A DNA stretch of 64,000 nucleotides, taken from Acaryochloris sp. CCMEE 5410. Lineage in GTDB: Bacteria > Cyanobacteriota > Cyanobacteriia > Thermosynechococcales > Thermosynechococcaceae. The DNA lies in the NCBI RefSeq assembly GCF_000238775.2, contig NZ_AFEJ02000005.1, positions 248,001-312,000 of the forward strand, written 5' to 3'. The notes under the pieces are model-generated. The model searched no databases and had not been told where the DNA came from. It was given only the letters and a program-made list of their open reading frames with translations. Shown in pieces: positions 8,953-18,281 of this stretch; position 1 is the first letter of the stretch, and each line of letters starts with the position of its first letter. A program made the position numbers and the translations under genes.

Positions 8953-10380
8953 ATGCACACTAAATCATCGAGACAATATTTTAGACAAGTGCTGTTGTTT
9001 CTAATGGCCTTGGTCATTGCCCCATTGCTATTAGCGGTTTCTGCGGTTGGAGCCCCCAATTTCGTGACGCAAGATCAGATCACCGTGGGGGCTACAGAGG
9101 TCATTCAAGGTAACTATTATGCAACTGGGGACCGTATAACGGTTGACGGGACCTTAAAAGATAATCTGTTTGCAGCAGGAGACACCATTCAACTATCGGG
9201 CACCGTTGAGAAGGATGTTTACTTAGCGGGTGATGAAATAACGATTGATGGCACTGTTAAAGGCGATGCTATTCTGGCCGGCGCTTTGGTTGCCCTCAAT
9301 GGGTCTGTTGAAGGCGATTTAATCGCCGCAGGGCAAGCCGTGGTGGTGAACGGAACGGTTCAAGACGACGTGCGGATAGCAGGAGAGGCACTGCTTCTCA
9401 AAAATCAGGCTCGGGTGAAAGATGACATGATCGCCGCAGGGCTGAGCCTGGAAAGTCAACCCCAAACGTCCATCGGTGGCACTCTCACGGTTGCGAGTGG
9501 TCAAGCACTACTGGCAGGAACGGTTGATCAGGATGTTGTGGGGGGTATGGGAGGACTAACCTTAGAGGGGACAGTGGGTCAAGATGTGGCCGTTACCGTC
9601 GGTGATAACCAGACTTGGAAACCTATATTCGGACCTAGCCCTCGCCTTAAGATTCCTGATGTGCCGGCAGGATTAACCCTCACAGATTCGGCCCAAGTCA
9701 AAGGTCGGTTGACCTACAAATCACCAACTACTGCCTCCCTAAAAGATGGATCACAAGTGACAGGTAAAATCACGCATCAACCGATTCCAGAATGGGAACC
9801 GACGCCAGTCAAGCCGACGAATATCGTGCTAGATCAACTGCAGCGCTTGCTGACGATTGGGTTAGTGGGATGTGCCATGCTTTGGGCATTTCCAAAGTGG
9901 ACAGAAGGATTAACGCAGAATATTCAGACTCGACCGTTGAGAACGTTGGGTTGGGGCATTGTGACCAGTGTGTTGGTGGGAGTAGCAAGTGTTGTGATCG
10001 CAGTTCTGACCATCCTTGCATTTATTGTGCTTATCTTGACCCTCCAAGGATTAGCCTGGCCCATTCTGGGGGTCGGAACCCTCGCTAATCTGGCCCTATG
10101 GGTCGGTATTGGCAGCTTCGTGAGTTTGATTGCCCCCGTATTAATCAGCAACCTAGGTGGACGCTGGCTCTGCAGCCAATTCAATTTGAATAAGACCGCG
10201 AACCGATTTATCCCATTCCTGATGGGGGTAGTGGTTCTGATGTTGATTACCGCTATTCCCCTGATCGGCGGAATCATCAGCATTGTCATTATTTTCTTGA
10301 GCTTAGGTGCTCTCTGGAATTGGGGAAGGTCACGGTGGGTTAAGCCCCCCTTGCAAGCTCAGGAGGCACTAGTGGGTTGA
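8953..10380 (+). CDS. Bactofilin-like repeat protein with C-terminal membrane domain
   Basis: 475 residues. An N-terminal hydrophobic signal or anchor is followed by repeated beta-helix-like units, about 50-220, of the form ITVDGTLKDNLFAAGDTI, as in polymer-forming cytoskeletal (bactofilin) proteins. Several hydrophobic helices follow, about 295-455, so the C-terminal part is a multi-spanning membrane domain. The repeats are probably outside the cytoplasm. The role could be a membrane-bound scaffold; a link to the hydrogenase is inferred only from position between two CBS-CP12 genes. No catalytic motif seen. Confidence 0.75.
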   Translation: MHTKSSRQYFRQVLLFLMALVIAPLLLAVSAVGAPNFVTQDQITVGATEVIQGNYYATGDRITVDGTLKDNLFAAGDTIQLSGTVEKDVYLAGDEITIDGTVKGDAILAGALVALNGSVEGDLIAAGQAVVVNGTVQDDVRIAGEALLLKNQARVKDDMIAAGLSLESQPQTSIGGTLTVASGQALLAGTVDQDVVGGMGGLTLEGTVGQDVAVTVGDNQTWKPIFGPSPRLKIPDVPAGLTLTDSAQVKGRLTYKSPTTASLKDGSQVTGKITHQPIPEWEPTPVKPTNIVLDQLQRLLTIGLVGCAMLWAFPKWTEGLTQNIQTRPLRTLGWGIVTSVLVGVASVVIAVLTILAFIVLILTLQGLAWPILGVGTLANLALWVGIGSFVSLIAPVLISNLGGRWLCSQFNLNKTANRFIPFLMGVVVLMLITAIPLIGGIISIVIIFLSLGALWNWGRSRWVKPPLQAQEALVG

Positions 10381-10420
10381 GTGGAGATAGGTTCTGGCAT
10401 AACCGATGGGAGAAATCGCA

Positions 10421-11047
10421 ATGATGAAAGTTGCAGACATTATGACGACAGAAGTCATCAAAATTCGGAATTCGGCGAAGGTTGCTGAGGCCGTCCGATT
10501 GATGCGACGACATGGAATTCATGCCCTCATTGTTGATCGGAACCATGAGCAAGATGCTTACGGAATTGTGACCGCCTTCGATATCGTTGCGAAGGTAACG
10601 GCTTTTGGTCGTGATCCACGGCAGGTGAGAGTCTATGAAATTATGACGAAACCTTGTTTGGTACTCAATCCGGAACTCGGGGTCGAATATGCCGCAAGAT
10701 TATTGACCACTACCGGTATACATGCCGCACCCATTATCCAGTGGAGTCTGCTGGGTATTCTCTCAATCTCTGACATTCTCGATCAAGGGGATTTCTTGGA
10801 GAATCCCTTGGAGGTGGAGCTTGCTCAAAAAACACAGCAATTAATTGCGGACGCTCATGCAATTTGTAAGCAAAAGGGCACTAACTCCAAAGCCTGTAGA
10901 CAAGCTTGGCAAGACGTTGATGCAGTCCAAGCGGAAGCGGCTCATCAACGGGCCGAAAAGCTCGAAAAAACAGCTTTTGAAGCGTTTTGTGAGGAGTACC
11001 CAGAAGCCTTCAAAGATCGAGAGTATGATGCCTGGTGTAGTGGATAG
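10421..11047 (+). CDS. CBS-CP12 fusion protein, full form
   Basis: 208 residues from the ATG at 10421, which has GGGAGA about 7 bases upstream; the ATG at 10406 lacks this. Two CBS domains (MMKVADIMTTEV to about 125) are followed by a complete CP12 domain. First Cys pair is C149/C159, core is AWQDVDAVQAEAAHQRA, and second pair is C190/C206 around YPEAFKDREYDAW. Complete CP12 forms redox-switchable disulfides and clamps GAPDH and PRK. Ends 37 bases before hoxH. Together with the short form it makes a pair inside the hydrogenase operon. Confidence 0.88.
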   Translation: MMKVADIMTTEVIKIRNSAKVAEAVRLMRRHGIHALIVDRNHEQDAYGIVTAFDIVAKVTAFGRDPRQVRVYEIMTKPCLVLNPELGVEYAARLLTTTGIHAAPIIQWSLLGILSISDILDQGDFLENPLEVELAQKTQQLIADAHAICKQKGTNSKACRQAWQDVDAVQAEAAHQRAEKLEKTAFEAFCEEYPEAFKDREYDAWCSG

Positions 11048-11084
11048 CTAGCTCATGTTTATCCTAAAAAACAGATAACTTACA

Positions 11085-12569
11085 ATGCCTCAGAGAATCA
11101 TCATTGATCCAGTCACTCGGATTGAAGGCCATGCCAAAATCTCGATTTACTTGGATGACGCAGGTGAAGTTACGGATGCTCGATTTCATGTGACGGAGTT
11201 TCGTGGATTTGAGAAGTTTTGCGAAGGCCGACCCTTTTGGGAGATGCCGGGGATTACCCCGCGCATCTGTGGGATTTGTCCAGTCAGCCACCTACTCGCG
11301 TCAGCGAAAGCTGGAGACCAGATTCTTGCCGTTCACATTCCTCCAGCGGCTGAGAAATTGCGCCGCTTAATGAACTTAGGACAGATTATTCAGTCCCATG
11401 CCTTGAGTTTTTTCCATCTGAGTAGTCCCGATCTACTGTTGGGGTGGGAGAGCGATCCAGCCCAGCGAAATGTGTTTGGTCTGATGGCTGCAGAGCCGGA
11501 TCTGGCCCGCAGCGGTATTAGGTTGCGCCAGTTTGGTCAGGAAGTGATTCAGCATTTAGGTGGGCAGAAAATTCACCCGGCTTGGGCTGTCCCCGGAGGC
11601 GTCCGATCGGCTCTAACCGACCAGGGACGTGAACAAATCCGAGCGGGGTTGCTAGAGGTACGATCAACGGCCCTTACAACGCTGAGTCGGTTCAAAGACT
11701 TGTTAGAAGACCATGCCAGTGAGGCTCGAATATTTGGGAATTTCCCCAGCTTATTTATGGGGTTAATCAACCCAAATGGACTCTGGGAACATTACCAGGG
11801 CTGTTTACGGTTTGTGGATAGTGTCGGTAATATCATTGCGGATCATCTTGATCCGAGCCAATTCCAGTCCTTTATTGGCGAAGCGGTTCAGACTGATTCT
11901 TATTTGAAGTCTCCCTACTATCGTCCCTTGGGCTATCCTGATCAGTCTCCAGGACTGTGCCGTTTACAAAATGGCATGTATCGGGTGGGGCCTTTAGCCC
12001 GACTCAACGTTTGCGATCGCATGGGCACGCCCTTAGCCGACCAGGAATTACAAGAATTCCGCCAGCGGGGCAATGGGACCGTTACCTCTTCCTTCTTTTA
12101 CCATTACGCTCGCTTAATTGAGATTTTGGCTTGTATAGAACGCATTGAGCAGAAATTAGAAGATCCAGAACTCTGCCAACCTCCCCTCAGAGCCCAGGCC
12201 GATGTCAATCAATTAGAGGGGGTTGGGGTGAGTGAAGCACCACGGGGGACGCTGTTTCATCACTATCAAGTGGATACAACGGGGTTACTCCAATCCGTAA
12301 ATCTGATCATCGCCACGGGACAAAATAATCTGGCCATGAACCGCACCGTTGCTCAGATTGCTCGTCACTACCTCCATGGACCCGATATTCCTGAGTCGAT
12401 GCTCAATCGAGTCGAAGCCGGCATTAGGGCCTTTGATCCTTGTTTAAGTTGCTCGACTCATGCGGCAGGCCAGATGCCACTTCATATCCAGTGCAAATCA
12501 GTAAACAGTGGTCAAGTCCTTAGTGAGGTATGGAGAACATCAACGGGAGAATTTCAAGTTAAAGGTTGA
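11085..12569 (+). CDS. hoxH: HoxH, catalytic large subunit of the bidirectional [NiFe] hydrogenase
   Basis: 494 residues. The N-terminal nickel motif [10 protein letters not shown] carries C62 and C65; the C-terminal motif [10 protein letters not shown] carries C453 and C456. Together these four Cys bind the NiFe(CN)2CO site. A maturation protease is expected to cut after His459, removing a 35-residue tail. The enzyme makes H2 from NAD(P)H or ferredoxin electrons under fermentation, or oxidises H2. It converges with hypC. Confidence 0.96.
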   Translation: MPQRIIIDPVTRIEGHAKISIYLDDAGEVTDARFHVTEFRGFEKFCEGRPFWEMPGITPRICGICPVSHLLASAKAGDQILAVHIPPAAEKLRRLMNLGQIIQSHALSFFHLSSPDLLLGWESDPAQRNVFGLMAAEPDLARSGIRLRQFGQEVIQHLGGQKIHPAWAVPGGVRSALTDQGREQIRAGLLEVRSTALTTLSRFKDLLEDHASEARIFGNFPSLFMGLINPNGLWEHYQGCLRFVDSVGNIIADHLDPSQFQSFIGEAVQTDSYLKSPYYRPLGYPDQSPGLCRLQNGMYRVGPLARLNVCDRMGTPLADQELQEFRQRGNGTVTSSFFYHYARLIEILACIERIEQKLEDPELCQPPLRAQADVNQLEGVGVSEAPRGTLFHHYQVDTTGLLQSVNLIIATGQNNLAMNRTVAQIARHYLHGPDIPESMLNRVEAGIRAFDPCLSCSTHAAGQMPLHIQCKSVNSGQVLSEVWRTSTGEFQVKG

Positions 12570-12602
12570 GACTATCAGTGCTTTTGTCAATGATTGTTTC
12601 CC

Positions 12603-12839
12603 TCAGGCAGGCGGGCTGATATTGTCCAAAAGTTGTAAGGTCCGCTCAGCTTCTTCAACATCAATAACGTTCAAAGCAAACCCCACATGGACAATGACAT
12701 AGTCACCCACATCCGCATGGGGAACATAAGCAAGACTGACCTCCTTTAGAACGCCTGCAAAACTCACTTTCCCCATCCGTAACAGCGGGTCATCATGATC
12801 CAAGATGTTGATAATCTGGCCGGGTACCGCTAAGCACAT
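12603..12839 (-). CDS. hypC: HypC, hydrogenase maturation chaperone
   Basis: 78 residues starting MCLAVPGQI, with the essential Cys2 that carries the Fe(CN)2CO unit together with HypD and delivers it to the large subunit. Family-typical length. Its start overlaps the 3' end of hypF by 10 bases, showing it is last in the hyp operon. GAGGC lies before the ATG. Confidence 0.95.
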   Translation of the reverse strand: MCLAVPGQIINILDHDDPLLRMGKVSFAGVLKEVSLAYVPHADVGDYVIVHVGFALNVIDVEEAERTLQLLDNISPPA

Positions 12840-15307
12840 GGTGAATCTGCCTCGACAAAGGGCTGTTGTCTGTTAAACGTCTCATTGACCTTGGGAAAGC
12901 GTCCAGCATAGTGGCGATGGGCAGCCATGATTTGTCCAAGGGCAATCCCTCCATCATTGGTAGGGACTTGCTGATGCCAGTAGGGGCGGAACTGGCTTTC
13001 CTGCAATCTGTGGATGGCTCTTTCACTCAGATATTGATTTTGAAAACATCCGCCCGTGAGCACGATATATGGCTCGCCGATTTGATAGGCGATTTGGACA
13101 ATGATTTCAACCAAAGTATTGTGAAACTTAGTGGAGATCCAGCTAGTATCAACGCCCTGATCAATATCGGCCAGAATGGCCATCAACATCGGTTCCCAAT
13201 CCACCACGAAGGGCAATGAAGCCGAGAGATGGAAAGGATAGTCGTCTTCTGTTGCAGCCCTACCCAAGATAGACTCTAAGGCCATCGCTGCTTGCCCCTC
13301 AAAATGGGTGTTTTGCATCAGGTTCGTGAGGGATGCGATCGCATCAAAGAATCGCCCCACACTTGAAGTTAGAGGGGTATTCAGAGACCGATCCAGCATT
13401 GCCTGCAATACCTGGGCAGACGGCTGGGAAAAAGCCTTCAAGGGCGCTAAGCCTTCCCACTCAAAAATCTTGCCCCCAAAGCAGGTATAGAGCAGCCCCA
13501 TCGCCGTTCGTCTGGGCTCACGAGCGGCTTGGTCACCACCGGGTAAGAAAAAGGGACGCCAGTAGCCGACCCGCTCAAACCCAGATGAAGTGATTCGCAG
13601 AAATTCTCCGCCCCAGACGGTCCCATCCAATCCATAACCCGCTCCATCCCAAGCAATTCCCAGAACAGGAGCTTCTAAATGATGTTCTGCCATGCAGGCC
13701 AACACATGAGCATAGTGATGTTGCACAGATAATAAGGGAACTTGCCATTGCTGAGCCAAAGCTTGGGCAGCTTGGGTGGAAGCATAATCTGGATGAGCAT
13801 CACAGGCGACCAGGTTAGGTTGGCACTCGTAGAGCTGAAGTAACGCCTGAAGGGTTTGCTGAAAACGGTCGATGGAGGGCACGGTGTCCAGATCCCCCAG
13901 ATGTTGACTCATAAAAACGTGATCGTCTAAGGAGAGGGCAATGGTGTTCTTTAGATGAGAACCCACCGCGAGGATCGTAGGGCGTTTTGGGGGTCGGGCA
14001 GATTGTGGCGTTGCCGATAAGCCTTTGGGGCTGGAATGATGAGACGGAAAAGTGACGGATAGGGGGAGCGGCGCATATCCTCGGGCACGGCGGCGGAGTT
14101 GAGTTTGCCCATTGATAACTTGGACAACTGAGTCATCTATAGGGTGCAAAATAGGACGATTATGGATCAGAAACAGATCGGCGATAGATTTGAGGTCATC
14201 CAAGGCTTTTTCCACATTGAAGCTGATGGGTGCACCGTTGAGATTGCCACTGGTAGCAACGATGGGGAAGTCGAGGTCGGCCATCAGGAGATGGTGAATC
14301 GGAGTGTAAGGTAGCAGTACGCCCAGGTGAGAGCAACCTGGGGCGACTTCATCGGCAATTGGGTCTGCCAGTGAGAGGTGTCTTCGCTGAAGTAAAACAA
14401 TGGGGGCCTTGGGCGATTGCAGCAGCTCCGCCTCCAGTTCAGATACTTCGCAGGTGTGTTTGACCCGTTCCAAAGATGGGTACATCAAGGCGAAGGGTTT
14501 ATTGGGGCGCTTCTTGCGCGTTCTTAGCCGCTTTACTGCATCCGAATTGCGAGCATCGACTAACAAATGGAAGCCCCCCACTCCTTTTACCGCGACGATC
14601 AGACCCTGACGAAGGGCTACAGCAGCTAACCCGATAGCCCCAAGTCCCTCCGTCTTTTCCGCTATCCCCTCCTGGTTTTGTTGAACGGCCTGTCCCTGAA
14701 GCTGATTGCTAACCCAACGTTCCTTCTGCCAATGCCATACTTCAACGATGGGGCCACAGGTAGGACAGGCAATCGGTTGAGCATGAAATCGGCGAGATAA
14801 GGGATTCTGATACTCTGACAAGCAATTGGGACACATGTGAAAACTCGCCATTGCGGTATTACCGCGATCGTAGGGTAAGGCTCGAATAATGCTATACCTC
14901 GGCCCACAGTGCGTACAGTTGATAAACGGGTAGCGGTATCTGCGATCGCTAGGGTTGAACAGCTCACGGAGACAATCGGCACACGTAGCGACATCCGGCA
15001 GCAAGAGGGTGGTTTTAGGGCCGTTTTGGCTGGGACGAATCGTAAAGGTGTGCTCACCCAAAGGTGGAATATACTTTTGCTTGATAGTCTCAATTTCAGC
15101 GAGAACAGGGGGATTGGCTTGGAGTTGAGCGAGAAACTGGTTCAACCGTTCAGGGCCACCTTCCACTTCAATCACCACCCCCTGGGTATCATTCGACACC
15201 CAACCCCTGAGTTTCAATCGGGTCGCTAAACGGAAGATAAATGGCCGAAACCCAACGCCTTGAACGGCTCCTTGAATCGTTAGTTGGAGGCGCTGATGGG
15301 TCATCAT
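12830..15307 (-). CDS. hypF: HypF, carbamoyltransferase for hydrogenase cyanide-ligand synthesis
   Basis: 825 residues. Acylphosphatase domain at 1-90 (GAVQGVGFRPFIFRLA), then C-x2-C zinc fingers about 110-185 (CADC, CTHC, CPNC, CPTC), a YrdC-like carbamoyl-adenylate domain about 215-400, and a Kae1-like domain after 450 (VACDAHPDY, HHYAH). HypF makes the thiocarbamate on HypE that becomes cyanide. The ATG at 15307 is chosen over the TTG at 15310. No HypD is in the window and the only HypE-like protein lacks the acceptor Cys, so partners must lie elsewhere. Confidence 0.95.
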   Translation of the reverse strand: MMTHQRLQLTIQGAVQGVGFRPFIFRLATRLKLRGWVSNDTQGVVIEVEGGPERLNQFLAQLQANPPVLAEIETIKQKYIPPLGEHTFTIRPSQNGPKTTLLLPDVATCADCLRELFNPSDRRYRYPFINCTHCGPRYSIIRALPYDRGNTAMASFHMCPNCLSEYQNPLSRRFHAQPIACPTCGPIVEVWHWQKERWVSNQLQGQAVQQNQEGIAEKTEGLGAIGLAAVALRQGLIVAVKGVGGFHLLVDARNSDAVKRLRTRKKRPNKPFALMYPSLERVKHTCEVSELEAELLQSPKAPIVLLQRRHLSLADPIADEVAPGCSHLGVLLPYTPIHHLLMADLDFPIVATSGNLNGAPISFNVEKALDDLKSIADLFLIHNRPILHPIDDSVVQVINGQTQLRRRARGYAPLPLSVTFPSHHSSPKGLSATPQSARPPKRPTILAVGSHLKNTIALSLDDHVFMSQHLGDLDTVPSIDRFQQTLQALLQLYECQPNLVACDAHPDYASTQAAQALAQQWQVPLLSVQHHYAHVLACMAEHHLEAPVLGIAWDGAGYGLDGTVWGGEFLRITSSGFERVGYWRPFFLPGGDQAAREPRRTAMGLLYTCFGGKIFEWEGLAPLKAFSQPSAQVLQAMLDRSLNTPLTSSVGRFFDAIASLTNLMQNTHFEGQAAMALESILGRAATEDDYPFHLSASLPFVVDWEPMLMAILADIDQGVDTSWISTKFHNTLVEIIVQIAYQIGEPYIVLTGGCFQNQYLSERAIHRLQESQFRPYWHQQVPTNDGGIALGQIMAAHRHYAGRFPKVNETFNRQQPFVEADSPCA

Positions 15308-15358
15308 CAAATATCCATTCCTCGATCATTCATAACCAGGCTGCTTTGATTGAGGAGG

Positions 15359-15841
15359 CTAAAATTTATAGCCAATTTGGCGAAGAAAATCTTGACGCTC
15401 CAATATGTCTTCTTCTCCTTCCACTCCTTTGGGAGCGAAGCCATCGATTACACCTAATACCCCAGCGCCTTGGTCCGTCTTGGCCAGGATAACTTCTACA
15501 GGATTAGCCGTCGCACAGTAAATGGTGCAGACTTCTGGGGACTGCTGAATCGCATTCAAAACGCTAATGGGAAAAGCATCTTGCATCAATAGAATAAAAC
15601 TATGACCCGCGGCGATTTTCTTAGCATTACTGACAGCGATATCTTGGAGTGAAGGGTCGTTGCCCGCAAACCGGATCAGACAAGGCCCTGATGCTTCGCA
15701 GAACGCTAGACCAAATTTTGCCTGAGGGCAAGTTCCGACCATAATTTCATATAAATCCTCCACTGTCTTGATGAAATGGCTTTGGCCCAAGATTAAATTT
15801 GTATGTTCAGGGACATCCAGGACAACGGTGGTCACTTCCAT
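15359..15841 (-). CDS. Adenosine-specific kinase-like protein (DUF355 family)
   Basis: 160 residues from the ATG at 15841, which has GAGGCG about 8 bases upstream; the frame is open a further 9 codons. The sequence matches the adenosine-specific kinase/DUF355 family throughout: LVIRF-type strand LIRFAGND, then HSFILLMQDAFPISVLNAI and the C-terminal glycine-rich stretch AGVLGVIDGFAPKGVE. The family is best known from archaea and thermophiles, with a proposed adenosine/AMP role. It sits between DUF1614 and hypF, likely co-transcribed. Involvement in hydrogenase maturation is unproven. Confidence 0.8.
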   Translation of the reverse strand: MEVTTVVLDVPEHTNLILGQSHFIKTVEDLYEIMVGTCPQAKFGLAFCEASGPCLIRFAGNDPSLQDIAVSNAKKIAAGHSFILLMQDAFPISVLNAIQQSPEVCTIYCATANPVEVILAKTDQGAGVLGVIDGFAPKGVEGEEDILERQDFLRQIGYKF

Positions 15842-15872
15842 AGTGCTTCGCCTCACAAAAACCGTCATATCT

Positions 15873-16550
15873 TTAAGTCAGTAAAAGGGCCAACAAACCA
15901 CAAAGGGCAATTCCGTCAAAAACCCCGGCGCCGCCAATACTGAGGACACCGCCGCTCATAGCTGTTATATCCCTTAGATGTAATAAATCTGCACCGATTA
16001 AGGTTCCTATGATACCTCCAGCAAAAGCCGTCGCTGGAGCATGATTTATTCCCAATAACATTGCCGTTAATGCCGCAGTCAAAGGGGCGAGTAATGGGTT
16101 CATCGTAATCCCAATTCCAGGGACGATATGGGCGGCATAGAAACAAACAACGGTCACGATAGATGTAATCAGCAAGATGGCTGCTGGATTAGCCTGTCTA
16201 AATTGGTAAATGGCCAGAATAATGGGAATTAAGCCACCCCCCACATTCAGGGCTACGACCTTTGTTTGTCTCATTTTGAGCAATGGAATCCCCCAGAATT
16301 GACGTTGGTAGTACATCAAAAAGTCATCCATCGCGTACACAGGTGAGTCCATGCGATAAAGAGGGATATTGATCGTACTACCCAAAATGACTAAGACCAA
16401 GAGTATGAGGGCCACATGAGGCGTAAATCCTAACTTTGCAGCAGCTAGCTGAACGACATCAATCGTCAATACCAACCAGACGAAGGGTAGGAACAGTACA
16501 AATAAGAGAAATAGCAGTAGAGAAACGGGTAAATAGATCATATGAATCAT
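15873..16550 (-). CDS. DUF1614 family integral membrane protein
   Basis: 225 residues, about six hydrophobic segments, with the DUF1614 pattern: IPLYRMDSP near 65, NVGGGLIPI near 105, and glycine-rich GGIIGTLIGADLLH and LSIGGAGVFDGI near the C-terminus. No enzymatic function is known to me for this family. It lies 20 bases after the upstream gene and 31 before the adenosine-kinase-like gene, so it belongs to the hyp operon. RNA-level coupling is inferred from spacing. Confidence 0.8.
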   Translation of the reverse strand: MIHMIYLPVSLLLFLLFVLFLPFVWLVLTIDVVQLAAAKLGFTPHVALILLVLVILGSTINIPLYRMDSPVYAMDDFLMYYQRQFWGIPLLKMRQTKVVALNVGGGLIPIILAIYQFRQANPAAILLITSIVTVVCFYAAHIVPGIGITMNPLLAPLTAALTAMLLGINHAPATAFAGGIIGTLIGADLLHLRDITAMSGGVLSIGGAGVFDGIALCGLLALLLT

Positions 16551-16570
16551 CCTTACCGTTTTAAACAGTC

Positions 16571-17062
16571 CTAACTGGCCTGTTTAGCTAGCCTGGGTAA
16601 CAACTGTTGGTCGAGTAGGTATTTGTAGATCTCTGAAACAGATAAATTACAGAGATCCTTCGCAACCTCCACAGGGAGAAGGGCTTTCGGTAACGTTGCC
16701 ATTAGAATGGGTCGTAAATGTCCCAGAATCTGTGGTTCAGCCACTAGCAGAATATGTTGGATGGGGTACGTATGAATGAAGTGGGTAATCCCAGCATTGA
16801 TCGTATGGGCAAACCGTCGATCAAATTCCTTGAGGTGGCTTTGACGGTGGTCGTCATACCCATGGCTTTGGCGGGTTGTCCCCCGATTGCCTCCGCTTTT
16901 GCTACTCGTCCATAATTCTCGACCCGCCTGGCTCTGGATGGGATTGAGCAGTGCCTGATGTTCCACTAGACTAGGGCCAGAATGTTCAAGGGGTGGGGGA
17001 TTGCTTAAGGTGAAAAAACGAGCGTTAGTTTTATTGATAATCGTCACAAGATATTGGCTCAT
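16571..17062 (-). CDS. Host-attachment / bacterial eRF1-like domain protein
   Basis: 163 residues from the ATG at 17062, preceded by AAGGAG at good spacing; the frame is open 11 codons further. The start (MSQYLVTIINKTNARFFTL) and the segment LKEFDRRFAHTINAGI, then IQHILLVAEPQILGHLRPIL, fit the host-attachment protein family, relatives of the eRF1/Pelota peptide-release fold. A Ser/Gly/Arg-rich linker lies about 60-80. Molecular role unknown; a stress or ribosome link is only family-level speculation. Within the hyp operon. Confidence 0.65.
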   Translation of the reverse strand: MSQYLVTIINKTNARFFTLSNPPPLEHSGPSLVEHQALLNPIQSQAGRELWTSSKSGGNRGTTRQSHGYDDHRQSHLKEFDRRFAHTINAGITHFIHTYPIQHILLVAEPQILGHLRPILMATLPKALLPVEVAKDLCNLSVSEIYKYLLDQQLLPRLAKQAS

Positions 17063-17137
17063 CTGATCGCTCCTTAAGCAATTACAGAATGGCAAGATGG
17101 ATAAATCAGTTCCCTCTGGGGTTAGTTTGAGGATAGT

Positions 17138-17938
17138 CTACTGAGTCTGTAAAACTTGTGAGTTTTGAGAGCGAGGTAATAGTCTGTTAAGGTCTTGGCG
17201 ACACTGGTCCAAATAGGTATACCAGGCATCCATACCTGCTCCCGTTCGAGCTGATACCTCAAAGAGGGTCGCTTGAGGAGCGATTTGTTGGAGCGTTGAA
17301 ATCGCAAGGTCTCGTTGCCATCCCACAGCCTCCGCAATATCCGTTTTATTGATCAAAACGACCTGAGCCGACGTGAACATTGCTGGATATTTTTGGGGCT
17401 TATCTTCGCCCTCGGTTACAGAGAGGATGACGACTCTGATTTGTTCTCCTAAATCAAACGCAGCGGGACAAACGAGGTTGCCAACATTTTCAATCACGAG
17501 AAGATCCCAAGATTTGGGCGGGAGTTTGGATAAAGCGTGGCTCACCATGCTGGCTTCTAAGTGGCATGCTGTCCCCGTTGTAATTTGGACCGCTGATACC
17601 CCAGCATGGCCTAATCGATTGGCATCATTCACCGTCGCTAAATCGCCAACAATGGCTCCAATTTGCCAATCATTCCGTTTATCTTGGGCGAGTCGCTCAA
17701 TCAAAGCTGTTTTCCCCGAACCCGGCGAAGATAGCATATTCACCGCTAACCAGCCCTGGTGCTGAAACAGGACTCTATTTTGATTAGCAATGCGATCATT
17801 GTGTTCCAGAATCTTGGCATGAAGGTCAAGGTGGCGAACGCTGGGAGCCTCTATGCTTGTTCCTGCTTGGTTCAATTGAGGGTCATGGCCTTGATGAATC
17901 TGGACAGATCCAGCACTACAGCCGCAATCTTCACACAT
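17138..17938 (-). CDS. hypB: HypB, nickel-inserting GTPase
   Basis: 266 residues. The N-terminal MCEDCGC gives the high-affinity Ni site (C2, C5, C7). There is only a very short His segment, so little Ni storage is expected. The P-loop SPGSGKT is near 70-76, and later SIMIBI GTPase motifs include ENVGNLVCP and NKTDIAEA. HypB works with HypA to load Ni into HoxH. The ATG is one base from the hypA stop. Confidence 0.96.
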   Translation of the reverse strand: MCEDCGCSAGSVQIHQGHDPQLNQAGTSIEAPSVRHLDLHAKILEHNDRIANQNRVLFQHQGWLAVNMLSSPGSGKTALIERLAQDKRNDWQIGAIVGDLATVNDANRLGHAGVSAVQITTGTACHLEASMVSHALSKLPPKSWDLLVIENVGNLVCPAAFDLGEQIRVVILSVTEGEDKPQKYPAMFTSAQVVLINKTDIAEAVGWQRDLAISTLQQIAPQATLFEVSARTGAGMDAWYTYLDQCRQDLNRLLPRSQNSQVLQTQ

Positions 17939-17939
17939 C

Positions 17940-18281
17940 CTACGAGACCTCCATTGCTGTTAGCTCCAGTTCTCTGCCCTGACGCAAATCGGTAGTGAAC
18001 TGATGACAAGTGGGACAAACATACACCCAGCTAGTGGGCTGAAAATCCAGATCACAAGCTGAACAGTGGCACATCACGGGCACCGTTTCTACTTCAAGTC
18101 GAGCATTCGCAGCCATCGTGCCAGCCGTAACGATTTCAAAGGCGAGAGTGAGGGCTTCAGGAATCACACCCGACAATTCCCCGACCCGCAGCTTAATCCA
18201 GTGGATATGCTGAGCACCTTGTTGAGCTGCATGGTCGAAGGCGATGTCTAAGGTGGTTTGCATTAAACTCACTTCATGCAT
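17940..18281 (-). CDS. hypA: HypA, nickel metallochaperone
   Basis: 113 residues from ATG at 18281; the frame is open 39 codons further but MHEVSL is the invariant HypA start, with His2 as Ni ligand. The zinc site is made of CSAC and CPTC. The start overlaps the 3' end of hoxW by 8 bases, so translation is coupled. Acts with HypB in nickel delivery to HoxH. Confidence 0.95.
   Translation of the reverse strand: MHEVSLMQTTLDIAFDHAAQQGAQHIHWIKLRVGELSGVIPEALTLAFEIVTAGTMAANARLEVETVPVMCHCSACDLDFQPTSWVYVCPTCHQFTTDLRQGRELELTAMEVS

Noticed and set aside
13000-15250. Several plus-strand open frames opposite hypF
   Set aside because: Shadows of hypF; the minus-strand product matches HypF along its whole length.
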